64,000 nucleotides of DNA, taken from the NCBI RefSeq assembly GCF_014235845.1, contig NZ_JACJUQ010000001.1, forward strand, positions 1 through 64,000, in the 5' to 3' direction. The DNA is from Pontivivens nitratireducens. GTDB taxonomy: Bacteria > Pseudomonadota > Alphaproteobacteria > Rhodobacterales > Rhodobacteraceae. Within the stretch, counting starts at the first letter, position 1. Every line of letters starts with the position of its first letter. This document shows, in pieces, positions 8,706 to 16,208 of this stretch. The position numbers were made by a program, and so were the translations under genes. The notes beneath the pieces were generated by a model. It saw only the letters and a list, made by a program, of their open reading frames with translations, did not search any database and was not told where the DNA came from.

Positions 8706-9094
8706 AGGGCGGCCTCGTACCAGGCCTTTGCCACATGGCTCTCGTTCAGGGTGATGCGCAGGGCGCTCAACCCATCCGCGCCAGGGCCAAGCGCACCGCG
8801 CGCCGCCGCCTGCGCGATTTCGCCGTGGATGTGGTGACACAGGAATTCCGTGGTCGTGACCTTGCCGGGGAAAACCTCGTCCAGATTGCTGTAGTTCAAT
8901 GGTGACAGGACCGCCTTGAGCACATCGTGCGCACGGCCCATGTCCACGACGATGTTATCCTCGGACAGGGTTTCGCGGAAGAACGTCACGTCCACGACAA
9001 AGGTCGCGCCGTGCATCGCCTGGGCCGGGCCGAATACGTCGCCCTTCAGGCTGTGGGCGATCATGATGTGATCGCGAACCTCCACTGCAAACAT
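8702..9094 (-). CDS. Divergent 6-pyruvoyl-tetrahydropterin synthase/QueD homologue
   Basis: 130-residue protein of the T-fold PTPS/QueD family. Two of the three zinc histidines are visible (H14 in IAHSL, H28 in MHGATF), but the HGH pair is HGA here. The catalytic cysteine is missing, and the Asp-His dyad (DHKNLD in typical members) reads NYSNLD. The purine-binding glutamate region ([17 protein letters not shown]) is kept. It therefore probably binds a pterin-like ligand with altered or no classical chemistry. AAAGGA precedes the ATG. It overlaps the glycosyltransferase (TTGA). In QueD-containing queuosine operons the neighbours would be queC/queE; none are here. Confidence 0.82.
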   Translation of the reverse strand: MFAVEVRDHIMIAHSLKGDVFGPAQAMHGATFVVDVTFFRETLSEDNIVVDMGRAHDVLKAVLSPLNYSNLDEVFPGKVTTTEFLCHHIHGEIAQAAARGALGPGADGLSALRITLNESHVAKAWYEAAL

Positions 9095-9106
9095 CCGAAT
9101 ATCCTT

Positions 9107-10066
9107 TCAATATATGATCGCGGTCGCGATGCCGTCGGCATCCGGGGCGATCCGGGGGGGAATGTCACGCTCGGCATTTTCAAACGCGACCTCGTGGGTC
9201 AGCAACACGTCGAGGGCCGTGTCGTCAAGCAATCCTATCGCGGTGCGAATCCTGTCGGCGTAGCTGGTTGTGGATCGGTGCGAACGCGCGACATGGCCGA
9301 CTTGCGAACAGCGGATCGACAGGCGTTGCGCGTGGAACGCCCCGCCAAGGGGGACCGTGATCTGACGGTCGCCGTACCAGCTCATCTCGATCACCTGACC
9401 TTCGAACGCCAGCGCATGGATTGCCGCGCTCAACCCGGATTCGCTTGCCGAGGTATGAAATACCGTGTGACACTCGGACAATGTTTCCGCGCGGGTGGTG
9501 AAACTCACGCGAAGTTCACTCGCCGTTTTTGCGCGGGCTCCTATCCTATCCACCAACGTAACATTCGCTTTTGCGATAGTGCGCGCCAGATAAGCCACCA
9601 GACAACCGACCAGACCGCCCCCGATCACGGCGACGCGGGCGCCGGGGGGCAGTTCGGCATCCCAGATCGCGTTCAGCGCGGTTTCCATATTCGCGGCGAG
9701 AGTCGCGCGCCTGACGGGCAGGTCCGTTGGCAACACATGCACCGCGTTGCGGTCGGCACGAAAGAAGGTCTGATGCGGATGCATCGTGTACACATTGCGA
9801 TCCCGGATGTCGGACGGTCCCTCGATCACACGGGCGACGCAGGCATATCCGTATTTGATCGGCAGGGCGAAATCCCCCTCCTGATTGGGCAGGGCCATCC
9901 GCTGCCATTCCGAGCGTGGAACCAGACCGGCGGCGACGATCCGCTCCGTTCCGCGCGACAGGCCGGATGCGACTGTCTGCAACAGCAACTCACCGGTGCC
10001 CAGAGCACCCTCGCGGATCTCGACGCCGCTGCCTTGTCCCGTGTACCAGATCGCCTGCGCGCGCAT
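9107..10066 (-). CDS. Zinc-type (MDR) alcohol dehydrogenase-like oxidoreductase
   Basis: 319-residue medium-chain dehydrogenase/reductase. The N-terminal GroES-like part contains SGLSRGTERIV and the QEGDFALPIKYGYACVARV stretch seen in BchC-like and related small MDR enzymes. The cofactor domain has VAVIGGGLVGCLVA (about 155-168). The cysteine-rich structural zinc loop and the standard catalytic Cys/His set are absent, so it is probably zinc-independent. Start at 10066 (GGGGA site) is preferred to 10093, which extends into the divergent opgH leader. First gene of the operon; likely oxidises or reduces the small molecule made by the downstream genes (inference). Confidence 0.85.
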   Translation of the reverse strand: MRAQAIWYTGQGSGVEIREGALGTGELLLQTVASGLSRGTERIVAAGLVPRSEWQRMALPNQEGDFALPIKYGYACVARVIEGPSDIRDRNVYTMHPHQTFFRADRNAVHVLPTDLPVRRATLAANMETALNAIWDAELPPGARVAVIGGGLVGCLVAYLARTIAKANVTLVDRIGARAKTASELRVSFTTRAETLSECHTVFHTSASESGLSAAIHALAFEGQVIEMSWYGDRQITVPLGGAFHAQRLSIRCSQVGHVARSHRSTTSYADRIRTAIGLLDDTALDVLLTHEVAFENAERDIPPRIAPDADGIATAIIY

Positions 10067-10104
10067 GTCTTGTCCCCGTTCCGACCGATGCAAAGAGTAA
10101 CCTC

Positions 10105-11922
10105 ATGATCGAACACGTCCACCCGGTAGGGGCAGATGCCGGTCTCGCGCATGTGCGCACGCCTGCGGGTCTTCAGGATCGGCGCATCGTCACGCGTCGC
10201 CGACGGATCGTCTTCGCACTGAATTTTGTGTCGATGCTGGCGGTTCTGGCGGGGCTGGTTGTGGTTTTCGGCGTCGGGGGCTGGAACGTCACGGATATCG
10301 TGATCGTCGTATGCGTCTGTATCGGCGCGCCGTGGACCATCATGGGGTTCTGGAACGCGGTGATCGGACTTTGGCTGATGCACGGGGTTCGCGATGGGCT
10401 GGAACGCGCGGCCCCCCAGATGGTCGATGCTGATGCCACGGCCCCGATCAGCACCCGCACGGCCCTGACGATGTTCTTGCGAAACGAGCCGCCCGAACCC
10501 TCCATCGCCCGGTTGGTCGAGATGCGCAGATCGCTGGATGCGACAGGGTGGGGCGGCCATTTCGATATCTATATCCTGTCCGATACTGACGATGAGCAGA
10601 TCGCGCGGCAGGAACGCCAAGCCTTCGATAAGGCCCAGGGATTGCTCGGTCCGACCGCGATCTATCGCCGGCGCACGGATAATGTCGGGTACAAATCCGG
10701 CAATCTGCGCGATTTCCTGCGCCACTGGGGACGCCGCTATGACTATTTCCTGCCGCTCGATACTGACAGCCTGATGTCGGGTGCGGCAATGGTGCGCATG
10801 GTGCGTATTCTACAGGCACATCCCCGGATCGGAATTTTGCAGAGCCTCGTCGTGGGCGCGCCTGCGACCTCGGCCTTCGCGCGGATCTTTCAGTTCGGGA
10901 TGCGGCACGGGATGCGCAGCTTCACGCTTGGCGCGGCGTGGTGGCATGCCGATTGCGGGCCGTATTGGGGCCACAACGCATTGATTCGCGTCAATGCATT
11001 CCGCAAGCATTGCCGCTTGCCCACGCTTCCGGGGGGCAGTCCGCTGGGCGGGCATATCCTCAGCCACGATCAGGTCGAGGCCGTGCTGATGCGTCGCGGG
11101 GGTTTCGAATGCCGTATCATGCCGGTGGAGGGGGAAAGCTGGGAGGAAAACCCGCCGACCTTGCTCGATTTCACGAAACGTGACCTTCGCTGGTGTCAGG
11201 GCAACATGCAGTATGGGCGCATCCTGTTCTGGCGCGGCCTGAAACCGATGAGCAGGTTTCAGATATTCGCGGCGATGATGATGTATTTCGGTGCGCCCGC
11301 CTGGATGCTGATAACCGGGGCCGCGGCGTTGAAGCTGATGCACGGGCTGGACCAGCAGGTGAATGTGGCCTTCGGGCTGTCCATGTTCTTCGTGATGATC
11401 GGGATGAGCCTGTTCCCCAAGATCGCAGGCTGGATCGACGTGGCATTGCGACCGGGCGCTGTCGCCAGCTATGGCGGGAGGGTCCGCTTCGCACTGGGGG
11501 CGCTGACGGAAACTGTCTTTTCCATGCTGTTGGCCCCGGTTGTGGCATTCCGCGTGACGCTGTTTCTGATCGGTCTGGCGTTCGGGCGATCCGTGATCTG
11601 GGGTGGGCAGAACCGTGATCCCCATGCCTTGCCGTGGCGCGATGCGGTGGCAGGGCTTTGGCCGCAAACGGTTGCGGGATCGGTGCTGGGGGGATTGTTG
11701 CTGTGGCTTGAGCCTGCGGCGTTGCCATGGGCCGCCCCCGTTCTGGCGGGGCTGGCGCTGGCGATTCCGTTCGCCCTGTTGACCGCCTTGCCCGGGGCCG
11801 GGCGCTGGATGTATCGCCGGGGCCTGTGCGCGACGCCTGATGAGGTGCAGCCGAATCCGGTTTTGCATGGCGCGCAAATGGGCAGTCCGCCCCGAACCGT
11901 CCCTTCACCGCGTGCGGCGTGA
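10105..11922 (+). CDS. opgH: Glucans biosynthesis glucosyltransferase H (OpgH/MdoH)
   Basis: Inner-membrane GT2 enzyme of 605 residues that builds the beta-glucan backbone of osmoregulated periplasmic glucans from UDP-glucose and moves it to the periplasm. Visible: two N-terminal membrane segments (about 35-95), catalytic DTDDEQ, the DTDSLM DxD motif, the acceptor-side SHDQVEA aspartate and the LRWCQGNMQ Q-x-x-RW-type motif (order reversed but in the OpgH position), then about five C-terminal membrane helices. The ATG at 10105 lies 38 bases from the divergent dehydrogenase start; the Shine-Dalgarno is weak. opgG, its usual partner, is not adjacent. Confidence 0.93.
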   Translation: MIEHVHPVGADAGLAHVRTPAGLQDRRIVTRRRRIVFALNFVSMLAVLAGLVVVFGVGGWNVTDIVIVVCVCIGAPWTIMGFWNAVIGLWLMHGVRDGLERAAPQMVDADATAPISTRTALTMFLRNEPPEPSIARLVEMRRSLDATGWGGHFDIYILSDTDDEQIARQERQAFDKAQGLLGPTAIYRRRTDNVGYKSGNLRDFLRHWGRRYDYFLPLDTDSLMSGAAMVRMVRILQAHPRIGILQSLVVGAPATSAFARIFQFGMRHGMRSFTLGAAWWHADCGPYWGHNALIRVNAFRKHCRLPTLPGGSPLGGHILSHDQVEAVLMRRGGFECRIMPVEGESWEENPPTLLDFTKRDLRWCQGNMQYGRILFWRGLKPMSRFQIFAAMMMYFGAPAWMLITGAAALKLMHGLDQQVNVAFGLSMFFVMIGMSLFPKIAGWIDVALRPGAVASYGGRVRFALGALTETVFSMLLAPVVAFRVTLFLIGLAFGRSVIWGGQNRDPHALPWRDAVAGLWPQTVAGSVLGGLLLWLEPAALPWAAPVLAGLALAIPFALLTALPGAGRWMYRRGLCATPDEVQPNPVLHGAQMGSPPRTVPSPRAA

Positions 11923-12011
11923 TCTGTTGAGCGGTCTGGCGCGCTTTCCTGTTTGACCATCCCCTCGGCTACGGCCTAGCGTCAGACGAATCTAACGCCG
12001 AGGATGCCACC

Positions 12012-13007
12012 ATGATCGACGCCCCATATCTTCTGTTTCTGGGCGATGCGCCTGACCCGCTGGCCGCGAAGGTGGCGCAGGGTATCTGCGACTGGCGCCC
12101 GGACATGGCGATCGGCCAGTTCCGGCTGGACGGGTGCAAGGCGGATATGAAACTGGCCGACATGACCATCGCAGAGGCGGTCGAGGCGGGGGCCAAGACG
12201 CTGGTGATCGGCGTCGCGAACCGGGGGGGCGTCGTCTCCCCCCTCTGGCAGGACGTTCTGATCGAGGCGCTGGCATCCGGCATGGACATCGCCTCCGGGC
12301 TGCACAATCTGCTGCGCGACGAACCGGCCCTGGTCGAGGCGGCGCGCAAGCATGGGCGCACATTGCATGATGTGCGCATCCCGACGGTGAAATACCCCAT
12401 CGCCAGCGGCGTGAAGCGGACCGGAAAGCGGTGCCTGGCCGTCGGGACGGATTGCTCGGTCGGCAAGATGTACACCGCCCTCGCCATGGATGCGGAGATG
12501 CGCGAACGGGGCATGAAGTGCACGTTCCGCGCCACCGGTCAGACGGGCATCCTCATCACCGGTGACGGCGTGCCGCTGGATGCGGTGATCGCGGATTTCA
12601 TGGCCGGTGCGGTTGAATGGCTGACCCCCGACAACGATGCGGATCACTGGGATCTGATCGAGGGGCAGGGCAGCCTGTTCCATGCCTCCTATTCCGGTGT
12701 GACCATGGCATTGGTGCATGGCGGTCAGGCCGATGCCCTGATCCTGTGTCACGAGCCGACCCGCACGCATATGCGCGGTCTGCCCGATTACGATCTGCCG
12801 ACACTCGAAGACCTGCGCGACACGGCGCTGCACCTCGCACGGCGGGTCAATTCCGCTTGTGAAGTCGTGGGGATCTCGATCAACACGGCCGCATTGTCCG
12901 ACGCGGAGGCGGAGAAATACCTCACCGAGGTCGAGGCGCGCATGGGCCTGCCCGCCGTCGATCCGTACCGCCATGGGGCGGCGCGGCTGGTGGACGCGCT
13001 GTCGTGA
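12012..13007 (+). CDS. dgcN: DgcN (DUF1611 family), D-glutamate N-acetyltransferase
   Basis: 331-residue DUF1611 protein. In the DgcN-DgcA route it N-acetylates D-glutamate so the partner racemase can convert N-acetyl-D-glutamate to the L form. Family features seen: the N-terminal Rossmann-like half with GVANRGG, a P-loop-like GTDCSVGKM (about 148-156) in the C-terminal half, TGQTGIL, and EGQGSLFHASYSG. GAGG lies ahead of the ATG. It overlaps dgcA by GTGA, matching the conserved dgcN-dgcA pair, and a D-amino acid transaminase follows. The biochemical role is known for the family; no test exists for this copy. Confidence 0.9.
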   Translation: MIDAPYLLFLGDAPDPLAAKVAQGICDWRPDMAIGQFRLDGCKADMKLADMTIAEAVEAGAKTLVIGVANRGGVVSPLWQDVLIEALASGMDIASGLHNLLRDEPALVEAARKHGRTLHDVRIPTVKYPIASGVKRTGKRCLAVGTDCSVGKMYTALAMDAEMRERGMKCTFRATGQTGILITGDGVPLDAVIADFMAGAVEWLTPDNDADHWDLIEGQGSLFHASYSGVTMALVHGGQADALILCHEPTRTHMRGLPDYDLPTLEDLRDTALHLARRVNSACEVVGISINTAALSDAEAEKYLTEVEARMGLPAVDPYRHGAARLVDALS

Positions 13008-13969
13008 TCCGGGCGCGCGAGGACAGCTTCCGTCTGGCCGAGGTCTTTACGATTTCGCGCGGATCACGGACCGAAGCGAAGGTCGTCACGGTGGAGGTCG
13101 CGCGCGACGGTGTCGCGGGGCGTGGCGAATGCGTTCCCTACGCCCGCTATGGTGAGACGATTGCGTCTGTGCTGGCACAGATCGACGGGCTGGACCCCGG
13201 GATCGAACGGCACGCCTTGCAGGCGGCACTGCCCGCCGGGGCGGCGCGAAATGCCGTGGACTGCGCGTTGTGGGATTTGTGGGCAAAGCAGACCGGGCGT
13301 CCGGTGTGGGAGCTTGCGGGCCTGCCCGCACCGCACGCCGTGACCAGCGCCTTTACCCTGTCGATCGCGAAACCCGATGCGATGCGGGCGAGTGCGGCGA
13401 AACATGCCGCGCGCCCATTGCTCAAGACCAAACTTGGCGGCGGGCCGGATGACCTCGCCCGTATCCGCGCCGTCCGCGCCGGCGCGCCCGACGCCCGCAT
13501 CATCGTGGATGCGAACGAGGGGTGGCGCGCCGCGCAGTATGAGGCATTGGCCCCGCAACTGGTCGCACTGGGCGTCGAACTGGTCGAACAGCCCTTTCCG
13601 GCGGGTGAGGATGACGCGCTGCTGCATCTCGACCGGCTGCTGCCGGTCTGCGCCGACGAAAGCTGCCATGATCGCGGCAGTCTGGACGCGCTGAAGGGCA
13701 AATACGACATGGTCAACATCAAGCTGGACAAGACCGGCGGTCTGACCGAGGCGCTGTCGCTCTACGACGCGGCGCGCACTGCCGGGTTTCAGGTGATGGT
13801 GGGCTGCATGGTCGGATCCTCCCTTGCCATGGCACCTGCGGTTCTGGTCGCCCAAGGGGCGGAGATCGTCGATCTGGACGGGCCGCTTCTGCTGGCGGAG
13901 GATCGCAATCCCCCGCTCGATTTCATCGGCGCGGAGGTTCAGCCCCCACGCCCCGAGCTTTGGGGATAA
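13004..13969 (+). CDS. dgcA: DgcA, N-acetyl-D-glutamate racemase (enolase superfamily)
   Basis: 321-residue muconate-lactonising-subgroup enolase-superfamily enzyme, classically annotated as dipeptide epimerase. The full catalytic set is present: K141-x-K143 in LLKTKLGG, metal ligands D169 (VDANE), E195 (VEQPF) and D218 (CADES), and K240-x-D242 in NIKLDKTGG. The GTG start overlaps the dgcN stop. Pairing with dgcN points to N-acetyl-glutamate racemisation rather than L-Ala-D/L-Glu epimerisation in cell-wall recycling; the older annotation remains the alternative. Confidence 0.9.
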   Translation: MIRAREDSFRLAEVFTISRGSRTEAKVVTVEVARDGVAGRGECVPYARYGETIASVLAQIDGLDPGIERHALQAALPAGAARNAVDCALWDLWAKQTGRPVWELAGLPAPHAVTSAFTLSIAKPDAMRASAAKHAARPLLKTKLGGGPDDLARIRAVRAGAPDARIIVDANEGWRAAQYEALAPQLVALGVELVEQPFPAGEDDALLHLDRLLPVCADESCHDRGSLDALKGKYDMVNIKLDKTGGLTEALSLYDAARTAGFQVMVGCMVGSSLAMAPAVLVAQGAEIVDLDGPLLLAEDRNPPLDFIGAEVQPPRPELWG

Positions 13970-13971
13970 GC

Positions 13972-14826
13972 ATGTCGCGCATCGTTTACGTCAACGGGGA
14001 GTTCGTGCCCGAGGAAGACGCCAAAATCTCGGTTTTCGACCGGGGGTTCCTGTTCGCGGACGGGGTCTACGAGGTGACGTCGGTCCTGGATGGCAAGCTG
14101 GTGGACTTTCCCGGTCACATGACCCGGCTGGGCCGCTCGCTGTCCGAATTGCAGATGGACGCGCCGGTTTCGCAGGAGGAGATGGAGGCGATCCATCGCC
14201 GCCTGATTGCCGATAACGATCTGGTCGAGGGGATGATCTACCTTCAGGTCACGCGCGGCGCGGCGGATCGCGATTTCGCGTTTCCCAAGGATACCAAACC
14301 CTCGCTGGTGCTGTTCACGCAGGCCCGGGATCTGGTGAATGCCCCGGCGGCGGCCACGGGTCTGAAAATCGCGTTCGTCGATGACATTCGCTGGGGCCGG
14401 CGCGACATCAAGACGGTGCAGTTGCTCGCCCCGTCACTGTGCAAGATGGCCGCGAAGGCGCTGGGATGCGACGACGCATGGATGGTTGAGGATGGACACA
14501 TCACGGAAGGAACATCCAACAACGCCTATATCGTGACCAAGGACGGGGCCATCGTCACCCGCAACCTCAGCAATTCGATCCTGCACGGCATCACCCGCGC
14601 CGCCGTTCTGCAACTGGCGGCGGAGGCGCAGATCCGGGTGGAGGAACGCGCCTTTACGCCGGATGAGGCGCGCGACGCGCAGGAGGCCTTCGTGACGGCC
14701 GCGTCCTCCTTCGTCATGCCGGTGGTCGAGGTTGACGGCGTCACGCTGGGCAATGGCAAGCCCGGCCCGATCGCGAAACGCCTGCGGGAATTGTACGTCG
14801 CAAAGGCGCGGGCCGCCGCGATTTGA
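13972..14826 (+). CDS. dat: D-amino acid transaminase (fold type IV PLP enzyme)
   Basis: 284-residue class IV aminotransferase that interconverts D-amino acids and 2-oxo acids, typically D-alanine plus 2-oxoglutarate to D-glutamate plus pyruvate. Motifs: VNGEFVPEEDAKISVFDRGF at the start, the YLQVTRG arginine region (about 90), Schiff-base lysine in DIKTVQLL (about K147) and the EGTSNN glutamate (about E179). A GGGGA site precedes the ATG, two bases after the dgcA stop. With dgcN-dgcA it forms a compact D-amino-acid operon: other D-amino acids can be funnelled to D-glutamate, which dgcN/dgcA then return to the L pool (inference). Confidence 0.9.
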   Translation: MSRIVYVNGEFVPEEDAKISVFDRGFLFADGVYEVTSVLDGKLVDFPGHMTRLGRSLSELQMDAPVSQEEMEAIHRRLIADNDLVEGMIYLQVTRGAADRDFAFPKDTKPSLVLFTQARDLVNAPAAATGLKIAFVDDIRWGRRDIKTVQLLAPSLCKMAAKALGCDDAWMVEDGHITEGTSNNAYIVTKDGAIVTRNLSNSILHGITRAAVLQLAAEAQIRVEERAFTPDEARDAQEAFVTAASSFVMPVVEVDGVTLGNGKPGPIAKRLRELYVAKARAAAI

Positions 14827-14902
14827 GCGAACATGCCTGCGGCACTGCGCAGTGATGCGTCGTGCCGCGATGACCTTCTGAGCCATTGGTGGTGTTATTC
14901 AG

Positions 14903-14938
14903 TGCGCCTTTGGCAGTACTTATCAATGCGCCTTTGGC
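14903..14938. repeat. Two direct copies of a 12-base sequence, 24-base period
   Basis: TGCGCCTTTGGC occurs at 14903-14914 and 14927-14938. The second copy encodes the C-terminal APKA of the DUF1244 protein and the first lies just past its stop, so this is a small tail duplication at the 3' end of that gene. No function is suggested. Confidence 0.6.
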
Positions 14939-15219
14939 GCAGTGGCGAAGGCAGCCTTCTGCGCGTCCGTCGCTTCGGATTGATATTTCTCGACCCATTC
15001 GGAATAGGGCATGCCATAGACGATTTCGCGCCCCTCGGTCTTGTCCATCTCGATGCCTCGGGCGTTTGCTTCCTCCTGATACCAGCGGCTCAGGCAATTC
15101 CGACAAAACCCGGTCAGGTTCATCATGTCGATGTTCTGCACGTCGGTGCGGCTGCGCAAATGATCGCGCAGGCGGCGAAAGGCGGCGGCTTCGAGTTCGA
15201 TTTGCGTCCGGTCGTCCAT
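14923..15219 (-). CDS. DUF1244 domain protein
   Basis: 98-residue soluble protein of a family common in Alpha- and Gammaproteobacteria with no known function. The conserved core is LEAAAFRRLRDHLRSRTDVQNID, NLTGFCRNCLSRWYQ with its C-x-x-C pair, and YGMPYSEWVEKYQ. An ideal GGAGG site lies six bases before the ATG at 15219; further in-frame codons upstream are not family sequence. It starts one base after the stop of a candidate micro-ORF and is co-directional with the amidohydrolase upstream, so the three probably share a transcript. Confidence 0.92.
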   Translation of the reverse strand: MDDRTQIELEAAAFRRLRDHLRSRTDVQNIDMMNLTGFCRNCLSRWYQEEANARGIEMDKTEGREIVYGMPYSEWVEKYQSEATDAQKAAFATAPKAH

Positions 15220-15220
15220 G

Positions 15221-15322
15221 TCAGTCCTCCGTTTCATACTCGATGTAGGGCGGCACGGGCCCATATTTCCAGTAGCCCGACCAATTACAGACCCGACACG
15301 ATCCGTTCGAGATGCGGCGCAA
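15221..15322 (-). CDS. Candidate micro-ORF, aromatic and proline rich (about 33 residues)
   Basis: A frame between the amidohydrolase and DUF1244 genes encodes an unusually protein-like tail, CNWSGYWKYGPVPPYIEY, ending ETED. Its TGA stop is one base before the DUF1244 ATG, and the DUF1244 ribosome-binding site lies within its last codons, a layout typical of coupled genes. The start is uncertain: the only standard start codon in frame is TTG at 15322, inside the amidohydrolase gene, with no good ribosome-binding site. A C-x-x-C (CRVC) sits before the aromatic block. No family recognised. Confidence 0.4.
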   Translation of the reverse strand: MRRISNGSCRVCNWSGYWKYGPVPPYIEYETED

Positions 15323-16025
15323 GCCGTGCGGCCCAGGCGTTCTGCCCGGCTTCATCCGCGATCAGATCGTTGCGGATCTCGATCAGGACGTTGGGAAGCC
15401 CTTGTTGCATCGCGTGGCGGTCCTGACTGTCGTCGCCATATTTACCGGGATACGGTTCGTTGTTCCCGACGCAGAATCCCTCCGCCTGCAGGGCCGCGAT
15501 GATCGGCAGGGCCATGCGCCCGTCGATTTCGTCCCACAGGATGCCGACATGCCACGGGCGGGGCGGACGCCCGATCAATTGCGGGGTGTAGGAGTGTATC
15601 GCGACAATGGCCGGGGTGACGCCCCCGGCGCGGTTTCGCGCGATGTGGGTGTCGATGGCGTCATGATAGGGGCGGAAATAGGCCTCGATCCGGCGTGCGA
15701 CCTCTGCGGCATCGGCGTGGCGATTCCCCTCGATGACGGAGCGGTCGTAGATGCGGCGCACAAGTGTCGGATCACGCTCCGACCTGTTGGGGTCGATCAC
15801 GATGCGGCTGAACCGCGACAGGATTGCCGTGGCCCCCAGCATGTCGGCCAGCGCGAGCGTGACGCCCCGCGCACCCACGTCGTAGGCGATGTGCCGTGCC
15901 ATGTCCTGTTCGCTGAGCCCGATATCGCCGATGGCGTCGGGCACGCGGTTCGAGGCATGGTCGCAGGTCAGGATGATCCGTTCGTTCGAGCCGCCCTGGT
16001 GAATCTCGTGGCTGTCAAGGATCAT
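15285..16025 (-). CDS. N-formylglutamate amidohydrolase family protein
   Basis: 246-residue hydrolase of the HutG/N-formylglutamate amidohydrolase fold, which removes the formyl group from N-formyl-L-glutamate in histidine degradation. Motifs: ILTCDHASNRVP (metal or substrate His), IDPNRSERDPTLV, the HIARNRAG and IVAIHSYTP (His) segments, and a C-terminal VLIEIRNDLI glutamate. GGAG lies nine bases before the ATG. No other hut genes are here. Its position near dgcN-dgcA-dat raises the possibility that it hydrolyses N-acyl-glutamate made by that pathway; this is inference only. Confidence 0.85.
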   Translation of the reverse strand: MILDSHEIHQGGSNERIILTCDHASNRVPDAIGDIGLSEQDMARHIAYDVGARGVTLALADMLGATAILSRFSRIVIDPNRSERDPTLVRRIYDRSVIEGNRHADAAEVARRIEAYFRPYHDAIDTHIARNRAGGVTPAIVAIHSYTPQLIGRPPRPWHVGILWDEIDGRMALPIIAALQAEGFCVGNNEPYPGKYGDDSQDRHAMQQGLPNVLIEIRNDLIADEAGQNAWAARLAPHLERIVSGL

Positions 16026-16097
16026 CTGGGCCGCTCCGGTCTGATTGTTTTCGGTGTGTAGCGCCGGGAGAGATGCTATTCCAGTCGTACAGCCCTC

Positions 16098-16124
16098 AAA
16101 AAGACAGGATATGTCCTGCTTTTT
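16098..16124. promoter_or_regulatory. AT-flanked hairpin dyad between divergent genes
   Basis: AAAAAG-a-CAGGA, four-base loop, TCCTG-C-TTTTT: an 11-base-pair dyad with a single bulged A, in the divergent gap of the amidohydrolase and pyk. It has T runs on both strands, as a bidirectional terminator would, but both neighbouring genes point away from it. An operator or a leader attenuator are the options. Confidence 0.35.
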
Positions 16125-16208
16125 GCGCGACATGACAGGTTTGGACCAGTAAAGACCGAGGCGACCGAACCGCTTTGAGCTTCCGGCTCCGGACAAAAGG
16201 AATACGAT

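Noticed and set aside
9916-10104. N-terminal extension of OpgH
   Set aside because: It would overlap the divergent dehydrogenase gene and lacks OpgH-like sequence; the ATG at 10105 fits the family.
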